Source: an uncultured Eubacteriales bacterium
Lineage (GTDB): Bacteria; Bacillota; Clostridia; Peptostreptococcales; Anaerovoracaceae
Length of the DNA stretch: 8,084 nucleotides
Assembly (NCBI GenBank): GCA_902803185.1
Contig: CADCOV010000045.1
Location: 1-8,084 of the forward strand
Direction: 5' to 3'
Position numbers and translations under genes: made by a program. Shown piece after piece: positions 1 through 6,534 of the stretch. The notes below the pieces were generated by a model. It saw only the letters and a list, made by a program, of their open reading frames with translations, had not been told where the DNA came from and did no database searches. Numbering within the stretch: the stretch's first letter is position 1; each line of letters starts with the position of its first letter.

Positions 1-1068
1 ACGCCGAAGGCCGTCTTCCTGTATATGCAGCAGGACGAGCGGTTCAGGGACTATCACTTCATCTGGTCCATGAAGGACCCGGAGAAGCATCAGTACCTGA
101 ACGACTTCCCGAACACCAGGGTCGTGAAGGACAATTCCCCGGAGTACGACCGGGCGCTGGGCACGGCGAAGTACTGGTTCTTCAACTACCGGATCTACGA
201 CCACATCTATCCGCGCAAGGACCAGGTCTACATCCAGTGCTGGCACGGCACGCCGCTGAAGCGGCTGGGCTACGACCTGGAGACCACCGACAACGCCATG
301 AACAACCTGAAGGAGATCAGGAAGAAGTACCGGACGGATGCGGAGAAGTTCTCCTACATCCTGTCCCCGTCCCCGTTCTGCACCGATAAGTTCGGCTCCG
401 CCTGGAACCTGAAGGAGACCGGCCAGACCGACAAGATCGTAGAGGTCGGCTATCCGCGGGACGACTACATGTACAACTATACGGAAGAGGAGGCCGCGGC
501 GGTCCGGAAGGCCCTGGGGCTCCCGGAGGACAAGAAGATCCTCCTCTACGCGCCGACCTGGAGGGACAACCAGCACGATTCGAAGATCGGCTACGTCTAC
601 CGGAACGAGGTGGACTTCGACCGGCTGCGGGAGGCGCTGCAGGACGAGTACGTCATCCTGTTCCGGGCCCACTACCTGGTGGCCAACTCCTTCGACTTCG
701 AGAAGTACAAGGGCTTCATCTACGATGTGTCCCACTACGACGACATCAACGAGCTCTACGTGATCAGCGACCTTCTGGTCACGGACTACTCCAGCGTGTT
801 CTTCGATTACGCCAATCTGAAGAGGCCGATCATCTTCTACATGTACGACCTCGAGTATTATAAAGACGAGCTCAGGGGGTTCTACCTCGACCTGAGCGAG
901 CTGCCGGGACCGATCACCACCGACGAGGAGGGATTGATCAAGGCGGTGAAAGACACTGCCGGATTCCGATATGACGAGGCCTACGCCGCCTTCAACGAGC
1001 GCTTCAACGGGCTGAACGACGGCCACGCCGCAAAGCGCCTCGCGGAGAGAGTCATCTTCGGAGAATAA
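1..1068 (+). CDS. CDP-glycerol glycerophosphotransferase family protein (TagB/TagF-like), 5' end missing
   Basis: The reading frame is open from base 1, and the first residues (TPKAVFLY) already look like the family, so the true start lies upstream; the ATG at 25 is internal. Seen in the sequence: WHGTPLK at 241-261, YAPTWR at 547-564, and TDYSSVFFDY at 781-810 followed by an RGFYLD segment. These are the hallmark motifs of the Glyphos_transf family (TagB, TagF), whose members move glycerol-phosphate, or in relatives ribitol-phosphate, from a CDP-activated donor onto a growing teichoic acid chain at the cytoplasmic face of the membrane. The visible 355 codons cover the catalytic GT-B-like domain; whether an N-terminal glycosyltransferase or other domain precedes it cannot be seen. 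It is followed after 19 bases by a licD-type gene, which fits a wall- or surface-polymer operon. The family call is secure. The exact donor, and whether it primes or polymerises, is not known. Confidence 0.93.
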   Translation, partial: TPKAVFLYMQQDERFRDYHFIWSMKDPEKHQYLNDFPNTRVVKDNSPEYDRALGTAKYWFFNYRIYDHIYPRKDQVYIQCWHGTPLKRLGYDLETTDNAMNNLKEIRKKYRTDAEKFSYILSPSPFCTDKFGSAWNLKETGQTDKIVEVGYPRDDYMYNYTEEEAAAVRKALGLPEDKKILLYAPTWRDNQHDSKIGYVYRNEVDFDRLREALQDEYVILFRAHYLVANSFDFEKYKGFIYDVSHYDDINELYVISDLLVTDYSSVFFDYANLKRPIIFYMYDLEYYKDELRGFYLDLSELPGPITTDEEGLIKAVKDTAGFRYDEAYAAFNERFNGLNDGHAAKRLAERVIFGE

Positions 1069-1072
1069 TGAT

Positions 1073-1080
1073 AGGGAGGG
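1073..1080 (+). promoter_or_regulatory. Ribosome binding site that selects a TTG start
   Basis: AGGGAGGG lies seven bases before the TTG at 1088. No ATG or GTG in the same frame lies nearby: the ATGs at 1068 and 1101 are both in another frame. The Shine-Dalgarno spacing therefore supports TTG as the real start of the LicD-family gene. TTG starts usually lower translation somewhat compared with ATG. Confidence 0.75.
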
Positions 1081-1087
1081 ACCTGTT

Positions 1088-2722
1088 TTGCTGCCACTTC
1101 ATGAAAGTCTGTTCGACCTTTTGATCGAGATAGACCAGATCTGCCAAGAGAACGATATCCAGTACTTCCTCGCGGGAGGCAGCGCCCTGGGCGCGCTCCG
1201 GAACAACTGCTTCCTGCCGTGGGACGACGACATCGATCTGTACATCACCAGGGATAACTGGAACAAGCTCCGGGACCTGGTGGAACAGAAGCCTGAGATC
1301 CTGCCGCCGTACCGGACCTTCGTCTACAAGGAGAACACCAGATACCACAGGAACCCGATCGTGCGCTACGTCAAAGCCAACACGACGGTCATCTACGCCG
1401 CCCAGGCCTTCTCGGGCATGACCTGCGGCCAGCAGCTGGAGTTCTTCATCCTGGATCCGATCCCGGCGGAGGAGGCGGAGAAGCAGGCCCATCTGGAGAC
1501 CCAGAGGGCGTATCTGGAGCTGCTGTCCCCGTATTTCGTGGTCTGCAAGAACATGAACGTCACGGAGTTCAAGGACCACCTCGCCCGCTACGAGCGGTAC
1601 TACCAGGAGGGCAGGTCCAGAGGCGTGGAGACGGTGCTGAAGGAGCTGGCGGAGAAGGTGGAGACCTACGACGACGCGCTCTGCGACACCTACTGCCTGC
1701 GCTGGGGCATCCGCACGCTGCTCCACAAGAAGGAGTACTACCAGGGCAGCCGCAAGATCCTGCTGGAGGGCAGGGAGTTCCCGGTGGCCCCGCAGCTGGA
1801 GAAGGCGCTCCGTGTGGACTACGGCGACAGCTGGATGTACATCCCGAGCGGCGCCGGCCAGATCACCCACAACCCGATCGTGGAGAACCTGGACCGCCCG
1901 TTCAAAGACTACACCGACATCTACCTCCCGAAGATCGACCGGGAGAGCCTGATCGAGGAATACACCAAGAACAAGCACACCAACATGGAGCTCTACTGCA
2001 CCAGGCGTGAGATCGAGATGGAGGAGGCCAAGCTCAGGTCCATCATCGCCGAGCACGACTTCCGCAAGACCCTGGAGCCGCAGAAGGAAGAGCTCAAAGA
2101 GCTCCTGGAGCAGGAGGATTACCGGGCCCTGAACCGCATGCTGGCGAAGTACACCAGCCTCCAGATGAGCAAGAACTTCCGCCGCTACGGCGTCCGGATC
2201 AACCTGGATCCGGAGATCATCTATATCGCCATCATGAGCTGGATCCGCCAGGGCCTCTACTACAGGGCGAGCGGCCTCATGAACCTGCAGAAGGACAGCG
2301 AGGGCAACCTGCCGGAGGGACTCCTGGTCTGCCAGGAGATGATCGAGATGTGCCGGGCCTTCTCCGTCGCCATCTACGACAACGACGATCCTGAGACCGT
2401 GGAGGCTTTGCTGGAGCAGTACAAAGACAATGCGGAGGCAGAGAAGGTCATCGACTACCACCGGGCCTACCTCTGGTCCCTGCAGAAGAAGGCGGACTGC
2501 TTCGCAGTCTGGAAGAAGATCTTCGATTATTCCACCGCGGCCTGCGAGAGATACCCGTTCGACGGCGAGCTGCTGGAGTACCTGGCCGTGTCCACGATCC
2601 GGGTGGGCTGGCTGCCGCGGGGCAGGGAGATCTATAAGAAGGCGGCCGATAAGACCCGCAACGGCTTCGTCTGGAAGCGCTGCAAGAAGGTCACCGGGTA
2701 CGACAGGATGGCACGGGAGTAA
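1088..2722 (+). CDS. LicD-family phosphotransferase with long helical C-terminal extension
   Basis: LicD proteins have a nucleotidyltransferase-like fold. The best known members transfer phosphocholine from CDP-choline onto teichoic acid or lipopolysaccharide sugars, and others handle different phosphodiester substituents. Residues 29-51 carry the signature: AGGSALGALRN, then WDDDID at 45-50, the expected metal-binding acidic cluster. LEFFILDPIP follows at 117-126, where the usual third acidic position (DIF in many homologues) is E118. A YGDSW motif near 245-249 marks the end of the LicD core. Residues about 300-544 are a helix-rich, charged, possibly TPR-like extension, so at 544 residues the protein is about twice a minimal LicD. 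No signal peptide or membrane segment is seen, so it is probably cytoplasmic or membrane-associated through partners. It starts with TTG behind a strong ribosome binding site and ends 5 bases before the next gene, a shorter paralogue. No choline kinase or cytidylyltransferase is in the window, so phosphocholine as substrate is not shown. Confidence 0.88.
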   Translation: MLPLHESLFDLLIEIDQICQENDIQYFLAGGSALGALRNNCFLPWDDDIDLYITRDNWNKLRDLVEQKPEILPPYRTFVYKENTRYHRNPIVRYVKANTTVIYAAQAFSGMTCGQQLEFFILDPIPAEEAEKQAHLETQRAYLELLSPYFVVCKNMNVTEFKDHLARYERYYQEGRSRGVETVLKELAEKVETYDDALCDTYCLRWGIRTLLHKKEYYQGSRKILLEGREFPVAPQLEKALRVDYGDSWMYIPSGAGQITHNPIVENLDRPFKDYTDIYLPKIDRESLIEEYTKNKHTNMELYCTRREIEMEEAKLRSIIAEHDFRKTLEPQKEELKELLEQEDYRALNRMLAKYTSLQMSKNFRRYGVRINLDPEIIYIAIMSWIRQGLYYRASGLMNLQKDSEGNLPEGLLVCQEMIEMCRAFSVAIYDNDDPETVEALLEQYKDNAEAEKVIDYHRAYLWSLQKKADCFAVWKKIFDYSTAACERYPFDGELLEYLAVSTIRVGWLPRGREIYKKAADKTRNGFVWKRCKKVTGYDRMARE

Positions 2723-2727
2723 GGAAT

Positions 2728-3960
2728 ATGAAAAACATCGAAGTCTATTACGAGCTCCTGAAGGAGTTCCACGAGATCTGCGAGGCCAACGGCCTCAAAT
2801 ACGTCCTCCACGGCAGCTCCGCGGTCAGCATCTACCGCAGGGGCTACATCTCCGCCCAGCAGACCAGCATCGAGGTGCTGATGACCCAGGGCGACGCGGA
2901 GGCCTTCTACCGGGCCGCATCCGCTTTGATCGCGGAGGGCAAACTGGAGAACCGCTTCGTCGAGGGCATGATCAACAACCCGCAGTTCCTCAGGAATTAC
3001 CTGATGTTCGGCGCCTCCGACACCCTGGACTTCCAGGTCCGGGAGCTGAACCCGGTGAAATCCAGGAACCTCCAGCACTACGGCCTGCATCTGCGGATCA
3101 AATACATCAGCCAGCCGGGGGCCAGGGCCGAGTCCAAAACCACCCGCCGGATCTGGAAGGCCTATAACATGCAGCTCAAGGGCAGCGGCATGTGGTACGT
3201 CAAGGCGCCGGTGGCGCTGGCCAGGGGCGTCATGAACACCGTCACCCTGGGCAACTTCAAGAACCACCGCTACAACGCCTACCGGAAGACCCACTTCATC
3301 CCGAACTGGGACGCCATCGCGGACTACGAGGAGGTCTTCATCAGCGGCAAGAAGTACGAGAGCCGCCTCTTTGCGGAGCGCCAGCTGACGGAAGCCCGCC
3401 TGCCGGGCAGGGTCCCGGAGGGGGAGGAGCCGGTGACGATCCAGGTCTACCTGCTCGCCGCCTTCGAGGAGTACGCGGAGACGCTGTACGGCCCGAAGTG
3501 GTACCGCCACCGCCTCTATCACAAGTTCCACGTCACCAGCACCGAGGTGGGCTACGAGGAACTGATGGCGGATCCGGAATTCGTCCGGGCGGCGGAGAGA
3601 GTCGCTGTCCTCAGAGAGCAGCTCTACACCGGCCAGCTGAACACCATGCTGCCGCGGCGCAAGATCGAAAAGGTCAAGGACGTGGTCCTCATGAGCGGGG
3701 AGAAGGTCGCCAGGACCGAATACTGCGAAGAGAATTACGATCAGATTATGGACTTTTATCAAAAAAAGGATTATCTTAGTTTGGAAGAGATCCTGGGGCC
3801 TGTCCTGAACTCCTTCCGCAAGATGGAGAAGAAGGGGATCGCCTATTCGATCTCGGACGAGATGGACAAGATCATCGACGAGGTCCTGGACCACGCCGGT
3901 GAAGGAGAGCTCGTCCGCAGCATCCACAAACTGAGAGAAAAAGAATACTTTGTATCATAA
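2728..3960 (+). CDS. Degenerate LicD-like paralogue, probably catalytically altered or inactive
   Basis: This 410-residue protein looks like a relative of the gene before it. The N-terminal helix and GS motif are kept (LLKEFHEICEANGLKYVLHGSS, given here as residues 10-31), but where the neighbour has WDDDID this one has QQTSIE (44-49). The acidic residue of the LEFF segment is replaced by R123 (HLRIKY, 121-126). A YGPKW motif at 254-258 matches YGDSW of the neighbour. The tail (MLPRRKIE and later DFYQKKDYLSLEEIL) resembles parts of the neighbour's extension (CTRREIE, LLEQEDYRALNRML). The simplest reading is a tandem duplication followed by loss of the metal-binding site, giving a partner, scaffold or regulatory subunit, or an enzyme using different chemistry. 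GGGAG at 2715-2719 is the ribosome binding site, 8 bases before ATG, and overlaps the previous gene's last codons, suggesting translational coupling. A short A/T-rich patch at about 3736-3785 contains seven consecutive A's. Confidence 0.7.
   Translation: MKNIEVYYELLKEFHEICEANGLKYVLHGSSAVSIYRRGYISAQQTSIEVLMTQGDAEAFYRAASALIAEGKLENRFVEGMINNPQFLRNYLMFGASDTLDFQVRELNPVKSRNLQHYGLHLRIKYISQPGARAESKTTRRIWKAYNMQLKGSGMWYVKAPVALARGVMNTVTLGNFKNHRYNAYRKTHFIPNWDAIADYEEVFISGKKYESRLFAERQLTEARLPGRVPEGEEPVTIQVYLLAAFEEYAETLYGPKWYRHRLYHKFHVTSTEVGYEELMADPEFVRAAERVAVLREQLYTGQLNTMLPRRKIEKVKDVVLMSGEKVARTEYCEENYDQIMDFYQKKDYLSLEEILGPVLNSFRKMEKKGIAYSISDEMDKIIDEVLDHAGEGELVRSIHKLREKEYFVS
3762..3768 (+). other. Possible -1 frameshift heptamer (A AAA AAG) in the degenerate licD-like gene
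   Basis: Codons read CAA AAA AAG, so the heptamer sits in the phase used at the E. coli dnaX frameshift site. A -1 shift would add Gly-Leu-Ser and stop at TAG 3777-3779, giving about 350 residues instead of 410. The surrounding gene otherwise prefers CAG and AAG, so the A-run departs from local codon use. No strong internal Shine-Dalgarno sequence sits upstream and only a weak 5-bp stem (3783-3787 with 3813-3817) lies downstream, so function is speculative. Confidence 0.25.
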
Positions 3961-3980
3961 CCCCAAGGAAGGAGAACAGA

Positions 3981-5039
3981 ATGTATTATCTGAACGAGAA
4001 CATCGAGAATCTGGAGAGGATCTTTGATCAGAACTCCCGGGACGGCTACATCAGAATGGATCTGAACGAGAATCCGGTGGGCCTTCCGCTGGAATTCATC
4101 CAGAAGGTGCTGAGCGACGTCAGCCGTGAGATGGTCGCCAAATATCCGGAGCAGCTCCACTTCACGGAGAAGCTGGGAAAGATGATCGGCGCCGAGGTCA
4201 ACCAGATCTGCCTGGTCAACGGTTCCGCCGAGGGCGTCCGCTACGTCATCGAGGCCTATTCCAGACCGGGCGGGAAGATCGTTTCCGTGGATCCTTCCTA
4301 CGCGATGTACAAGGTCTATGCGGAGATGTACGGCAGACAGCACATCGCCGTCCACTATAACGACGACCTGACCATGGACATGGACCGGATCATCGATGCC
4401 ATCCAGCCGGACGTGGACCTGGTCATCGTCCTGAACCCGAACAACCCGATGGGCGACGTCTACACCTATGAGCAGATGGACCGCATCCTGGAGGCCTGCA
4501 AGAAGAACGAGTGCACCCTCCTGATCGATGAGGCTTACTTCTACTTCTATCCGAACAGCTTCATCAAGTACGCCCTGGAGAACGACCACGTCTTCCTGAC
4601 CCGTACCTTCTCCAAGCTGTTCTCCCTGGCGGGCTGCCGTCTGGGCTACGTTGTCGGCCAGGCCGAGGGCATCAAGATGGTCCAGAAGCTCTGCACCCCG
4701 CACAACGTCAACGCCTTCGGCATGAAGTTCGCCGAAGCCATCATGGATACCGATGGCATGATCGACGAGCTGGTCGCCAAGCAGCTCGAGGGCAAGAAGT
4801 ATCTGGTCGACGAGCTCCGCGCCAGAGGCTACAAGGTCAACGCCAAGGAAGGCAACTTCATTTTCATCGAGCCGAAGACGGACGCCGCCGAGGTGGTGCG
4901 CCGCATGAAGGAGGAGAAGAAGTTCCTCATCAAAAAGTACAGCGGCATCGGCGAGCTGAAGGACTGCCTGAGAGTCTCCACCGGCGAAAAGGACGTCATG
5001 GAGAAGTTCGTCGAGGCGCTGACCGACGTGGACAGATAA
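3981..5039 (+). CDS. PLP-dependent class I/II aminotransferase, HisC/CobD-like
   Basis: The 352-residue length and motifs match the histidinol-phosphate aminotransferase subgroup of fold-type I PLP enzymes: LNENP at 28-32, NGSAEG at 80-85 (cofactor phosphate contact), NPNNPMG at 152-158, DEAY at 183-186 (Asp183 pairs with the pyridine nitrogen), TFSK with the Schiff-base lysine K212, R220 in RLGY, and LRVSTG with R331 for the substrate carboxylate. AAGGAAGGAG at 3965-3974 is the ribosome binding site. It lies 20 bases after a LicD-like gene and 22 before an opine dehydrogenase-like gene, with no histidine genes in view, so a role in histidine synthesis is unlikely to be its main job. It may supply an amino acid or amino compound for a surface polymer. 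A threonine-phosphate or serine-phosphate decarboxylase activity, as in CobD relatives, is an alternative that would yield an amino-alcohol phosphate suitable for a phosphodiester decoration. The fold is certain; the substrate is not. Confidence 0.85.
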   Translation: MYYLNENIENLERIFDQNSRDGYIRMDLNENPVGLPLEFIQKVLSDVSREMVAKYPEQLHFTEKLGKMIGAEVNQICLVNGSAEGVRYVIEAYSRPGGKIVSVDPSYAMYKVYAEMYGRQHIAVHYNDDLTMDMDRIIDAIQPDVDLVIVLNPNNPMGDVYTYEQMDRILEACKKNECTLLIDEAYFYFYPNSFIKYALENDHVFLTRTFSKLFSLAGCRLGYVVGQAEGIKMVQKLCTPHNVNAFGMKFAEAIMDTDGMIDELVAKQLEGKKYLVDELRARGYKVNAKEGNFIFIEPKTDAAEVVRRMKEEKKFLIKKYSGIGELKDCLRVSTGEKDVMEKFVEALTDVDR

Positions 5040-5061
5040 ATCTTTAGGAGGCAAATCCATT

Positions 5062-6177
5062 ATGAATATCACGATCGTAGGCGGCGGCAACATCGGCACC
5101 GCCATGTGCTCCTATATCAAGGAGACCGATGAGCATTTCATCACCATCAAAACATCCAAACCGGAACGCTGGTCCAAGACCATCACCTATGTGGACAAGG
5201 AGAGCGGTGCGGCTCACGACTTTGAGCTGGACTGCATCACCAGCGATCCTGAGACCGCCTTCGCGAACGCGGACATCATCGTCATGACGCTCCCGTCCTT
5301 CATGATCGGCGACGCTATCGACGAGATGGAGCCGTTCGTCAAGCCGGGCACCATGGTGGGCGTCGTCCCGGGTTCCGGCGGCTGCGAGTTCTACTGCCAG
5401 GAGCTGATCGACAGAGGCGTCATCTTCTTCGGCTTCGACAGAGTCCCTTGCGTCTCCCGTCTGGAGACCTACGGCCGCAAGGTCGTCGCCTCCAAGAAGG
5501 CCAAGACCCGCGCCGTGGCGATCCCGAACAGCGAGTCCAAGAGAGTGGCGGAGACCTTCGCGAACGTTCTCCACATGGAGATCGAGCCGCTGAAGAACTA
5601 CCTGACGGTGACCTTCACCCCGTCCAACCCGATCGTCCACACCAGCCGTCTCTTCGCGATGTTCAATGACATCACCCCGGAGACCCACATCCCGGACCAG
5701 ATCCTGTTCTACGGCGCCTGGGATGACCTCTCCTCCAAGACCATGCTGGACTGCGACGCGGAGCTCCACAAGATCTGCGACGCGCTGGATGAGCTGGATC
5801 TCACCGGCGTCATCCCGCTCAGCACCCACTACGAGATCGACTCCGTGGAGGGCCTGACCCGCAAGATCCGCAGCATCGAGTCCATGAACGCGATCCTCTC
5901 CCCGCTGGTCAAGGTGGGCGACGACTACCGCATCGACCTGGGCTCCCGCTACTTCATCGAGGACTTCCCGTTCGGACTCTGCATCCTCAAGGGCTTCGCG
6001 GAGATCGCCGGCGTCGAGGTGCCGACCATGGACGCGATCCTGAGATGGTACGAGAAGCTGGGGAACAAGGAATACTTCGTGGACGGCAAGTTCTGCGGCA
6101 AGGATCTGGCTGCGACGGCGATCCCGCAGAATTTCGGCATCCACACCAAGGAAGACGTCTACCGCCTCTACAAGTAG
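5062..6177 (+). CDS. Opine dehydrogenase-family NAD(P)-dependent oxidoreductase
   Basis: The 371-residue protein opens with a Rossmann dinucleotide site, IVGGGNIGTA, with the GxGxxG glycines at 7, 9 and 12. A second half resembles the octopine/nopaline dehydrogenase helical domain: NPIVH at 189-193, where H193 aligns with the catalytic histidine of the family, and RYFIEDFPFGL around 296-306, with the conserved ED pair at 300-301. Family members reductively condense the amino group of an amino acid with a 2-oxo acid (pyruvate, 2-oxoglutarate and others) to give N-carboxyalkyl amino acids, or act in reverse; some relatives reduce other substrates. AGGAGG at 5046-5051 lies 10 bases before the ATG. 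It is the last gene of the operon, directly after an aminotransferase that could make its amino donor. The sequence shows no signal peptide, so it should act in the cytoplasm. The family assignment is good, while the substrate and the cofactor preference (NADH or NADPH) cannot be read here. Confidence 0.82.
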   Translation: MNITIVGGGNIGTAMCSYIKETDEHFITIKTSKPERWSKTITYVDKESGAAHDFELDCITSDPETAFANADIIVMTLPSFMIGDAIDEMEPFVKPGTMVGVVPGSGGCEFYCQELIDRGVIFFGFDRVPCVSRLETYGRKVVASKKAKTRAVAIPNSESKRVAETFANVLHMEIEPLKNYLTVTFTPSNPIVHTSRLFAMFNDITPETHIPDQILFYGAWDDLSSKTMLDCDAELHKICDALDELDLTGVIPLSTHYEIDSVEGLTRKIRSIESMNAILSPLVKVGDDYRIDLGSRYFIEDFPFGLCILKGFAEIAGVEVPTMDAILRWYEKLGNKEYFVDGKFCGKDLAATAIPQNFGIHTKEDVYRLYK

Positions 6178-6203
6178 GGCAGGCGCCTGACAAAGCACTG
6201 ACC

Positions 6204-6225
6204 GGGGCCCGGGAGACCGGGCCCC
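6204..6225 (+). terminator. Terminator-like hairpin ending the surface-polymer operon
   Basis: GGGGCCCGG pairs perfectly with CCGGGCCCC around a GAGA tetraloop, 27 bases after the last stop codon. The 9-bp all-GC stem is very stable, but the following sequence (TTCGATACC) has only a short T-run, so it may be an inefficient intrinsic terminator or mainly an mRNA 3'-end stabiliser. Confidence 0.75.
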
Positions 6226-6232
6226 TTCGATA

Positions 6233-6246
6233 CCGCCCAAAAATTT
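6233..6246. repeat. Left copy of the 14-bp target site duplication
   Basis: CCGCCCAAAAATTT abuts the left terminal repeat of the IS at 6247. An identical copy abuts the right end at 7911-7924. The bases flanking the two copies differ, so the repeat is exactly 14 bp. Confidence 0.9.
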
Positions 6247-6270
6247 GGTGACTTGTAAAGACAAGTTCAC
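6247..6270 (+). repeat. Left terminal inverted repeat of the IS
   Basis: It begins GGTGACTTGTAAAG and ends GTTCAC. It matches the reverse complement of 7887-7910 at 18 of 24 positions. It is itself nearly palindromic: ACTTGT (6251-6256) pairs with ACAAGT (6261-6266) around AAAG, with GTG/CAC outside. This is the end distal to the transposase start. Confidence 0.85.
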
Positions 6271-6272
6271 AG

Positions 6273-6291
6273 TGTAAAAGCAAATTCAATG
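6273..6291 (+). repeat. Second, subterminal copy of the IS end motif
   Basis: TGTAAAAGCAAATTCAATG matches the reverse complement of the right terminal repeat (TGCAAAAGTAAATTCACGG) at 15 of 19 positions and the left terminal repeat more weakly. The left end thus carries two tandem transposase-binding-like motifs, spaced about two helical turns apart. Confidence 0.5.
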
Positions 6292-6315
6292 TGAACGATA
6301 TACTTCGTAGTGACA

Positions 6316-6343
6316 AAGGCTTCAGGGATTTCTCTGAGGCCTT
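6316..6343. repeat. Hairpin inside the IS left end
   Basis: AAGGCTTCAG pairs with CTGAGGCCTT (10 bp with one G-T pair) around an 8-base loop. In the transposase direction the stem is followed by only a few T's, so it could be a weak terminator for the transposase mRNA or a structure that limits read-through in either direction. Confidence 0.5.
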
Positions 6344-6498
6344 CTTGATGTGCTGGTTATGAAATTTTAAAGGATGTTTTTTCAAAAAAGGCACGACAAA
6401 CAGAGCAAAATGAAATACAATCTTCTCAGTGAAAGATCAATTTCACGTTTGCCCTGGATCAGGAGTTGAGAAAGTATGTTCCGAGGCTAAACAATCGA

Positions 6499-6532
6499 GC
6501 AGCGCCGGTGGGGAAAGATGGCGCTGCTTTTT
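6499..6532 (+). terminator. Intrinsic terminator facing incoming operon transcripts
   Basis: GCAGCGCC (6499-6506) pairs perfectly with GGCGCTGC (6520-6527) over a 13-base loop, followed by TTTTT at 6528-6532 on the + strand. It lies just beyond the transposase stop codon (6535-6537 on the - strand). As oriented, it stops + strand transcription before it runs antisense through the transposase gene. It may also help end the transposase mRNA, though that side has no clean T-run (TCGATTGTTT). Confidence 0.75.
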
Positions 6533-6534
6533 AG

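Larger units (their letters stand above)
6178..6534. other. 357-base gene-free stretch: operon end plus left end of the IS
   Basis: The first 69 bases are the operon's 3' region: a 10-bp palindrome CAGGCGCCTG at 6180-6189, a terminator hairpin at 6204-6225, and the left copy of the 14-bp target duplication at 6233-6246. From 6247 on it is IS sequence: the left terminal repeat, a second tandem copy of the terminal motif to 6291, a 10-bp-stem hairpin at 6316-6343, a short inverted repeat GTGAAA/TTTCAC at 6429-6446, and a terminator at 6499-6532. No convincing gene is present on either strand. Confidence 0.8.

Noticed and set aside
1052..2461. Long open frame on the - strand opposite the LicD-family gene
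   Set aside because: It is a mirror of GC-rich codon use: its product is a run of Leu, Val, Asp and Ala without motifs, and the + strand gene has clear family signatures.
2632..3927. Long open frame on the - strand opposite the degenerate LicD-like gene, and + strand frames at 2430-3167 and 3192-3779
   Set aside because: These are low-complexity products caused by codon bias. The gene at 2728-3960 has a ribosome binding site, sensible composition and homology to its neighbour.
3843..6270. Two long - strand open frames opposite the aminotransferase and the oxidoreductase
   Set aside because: No motifs are present, the composition is typical of antisense shadows, and one runs across the IS boundary at 6247, which a real gene would not be expected to do.
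6377..6389. T6-C-A6 palindrome as a hairpin or terminator
   Set aside because: It has no room for a loop beyond weak A-T pairs and no GC stem, so it is probably just A/T-rich IS sequence.
6178..6534. CRISPR array or structured ncRNA in the gene-free stretch
   Set aside because: There are no regularly spaced repeats. The structures seen are separate hairpins explained as terminators and IS ends.
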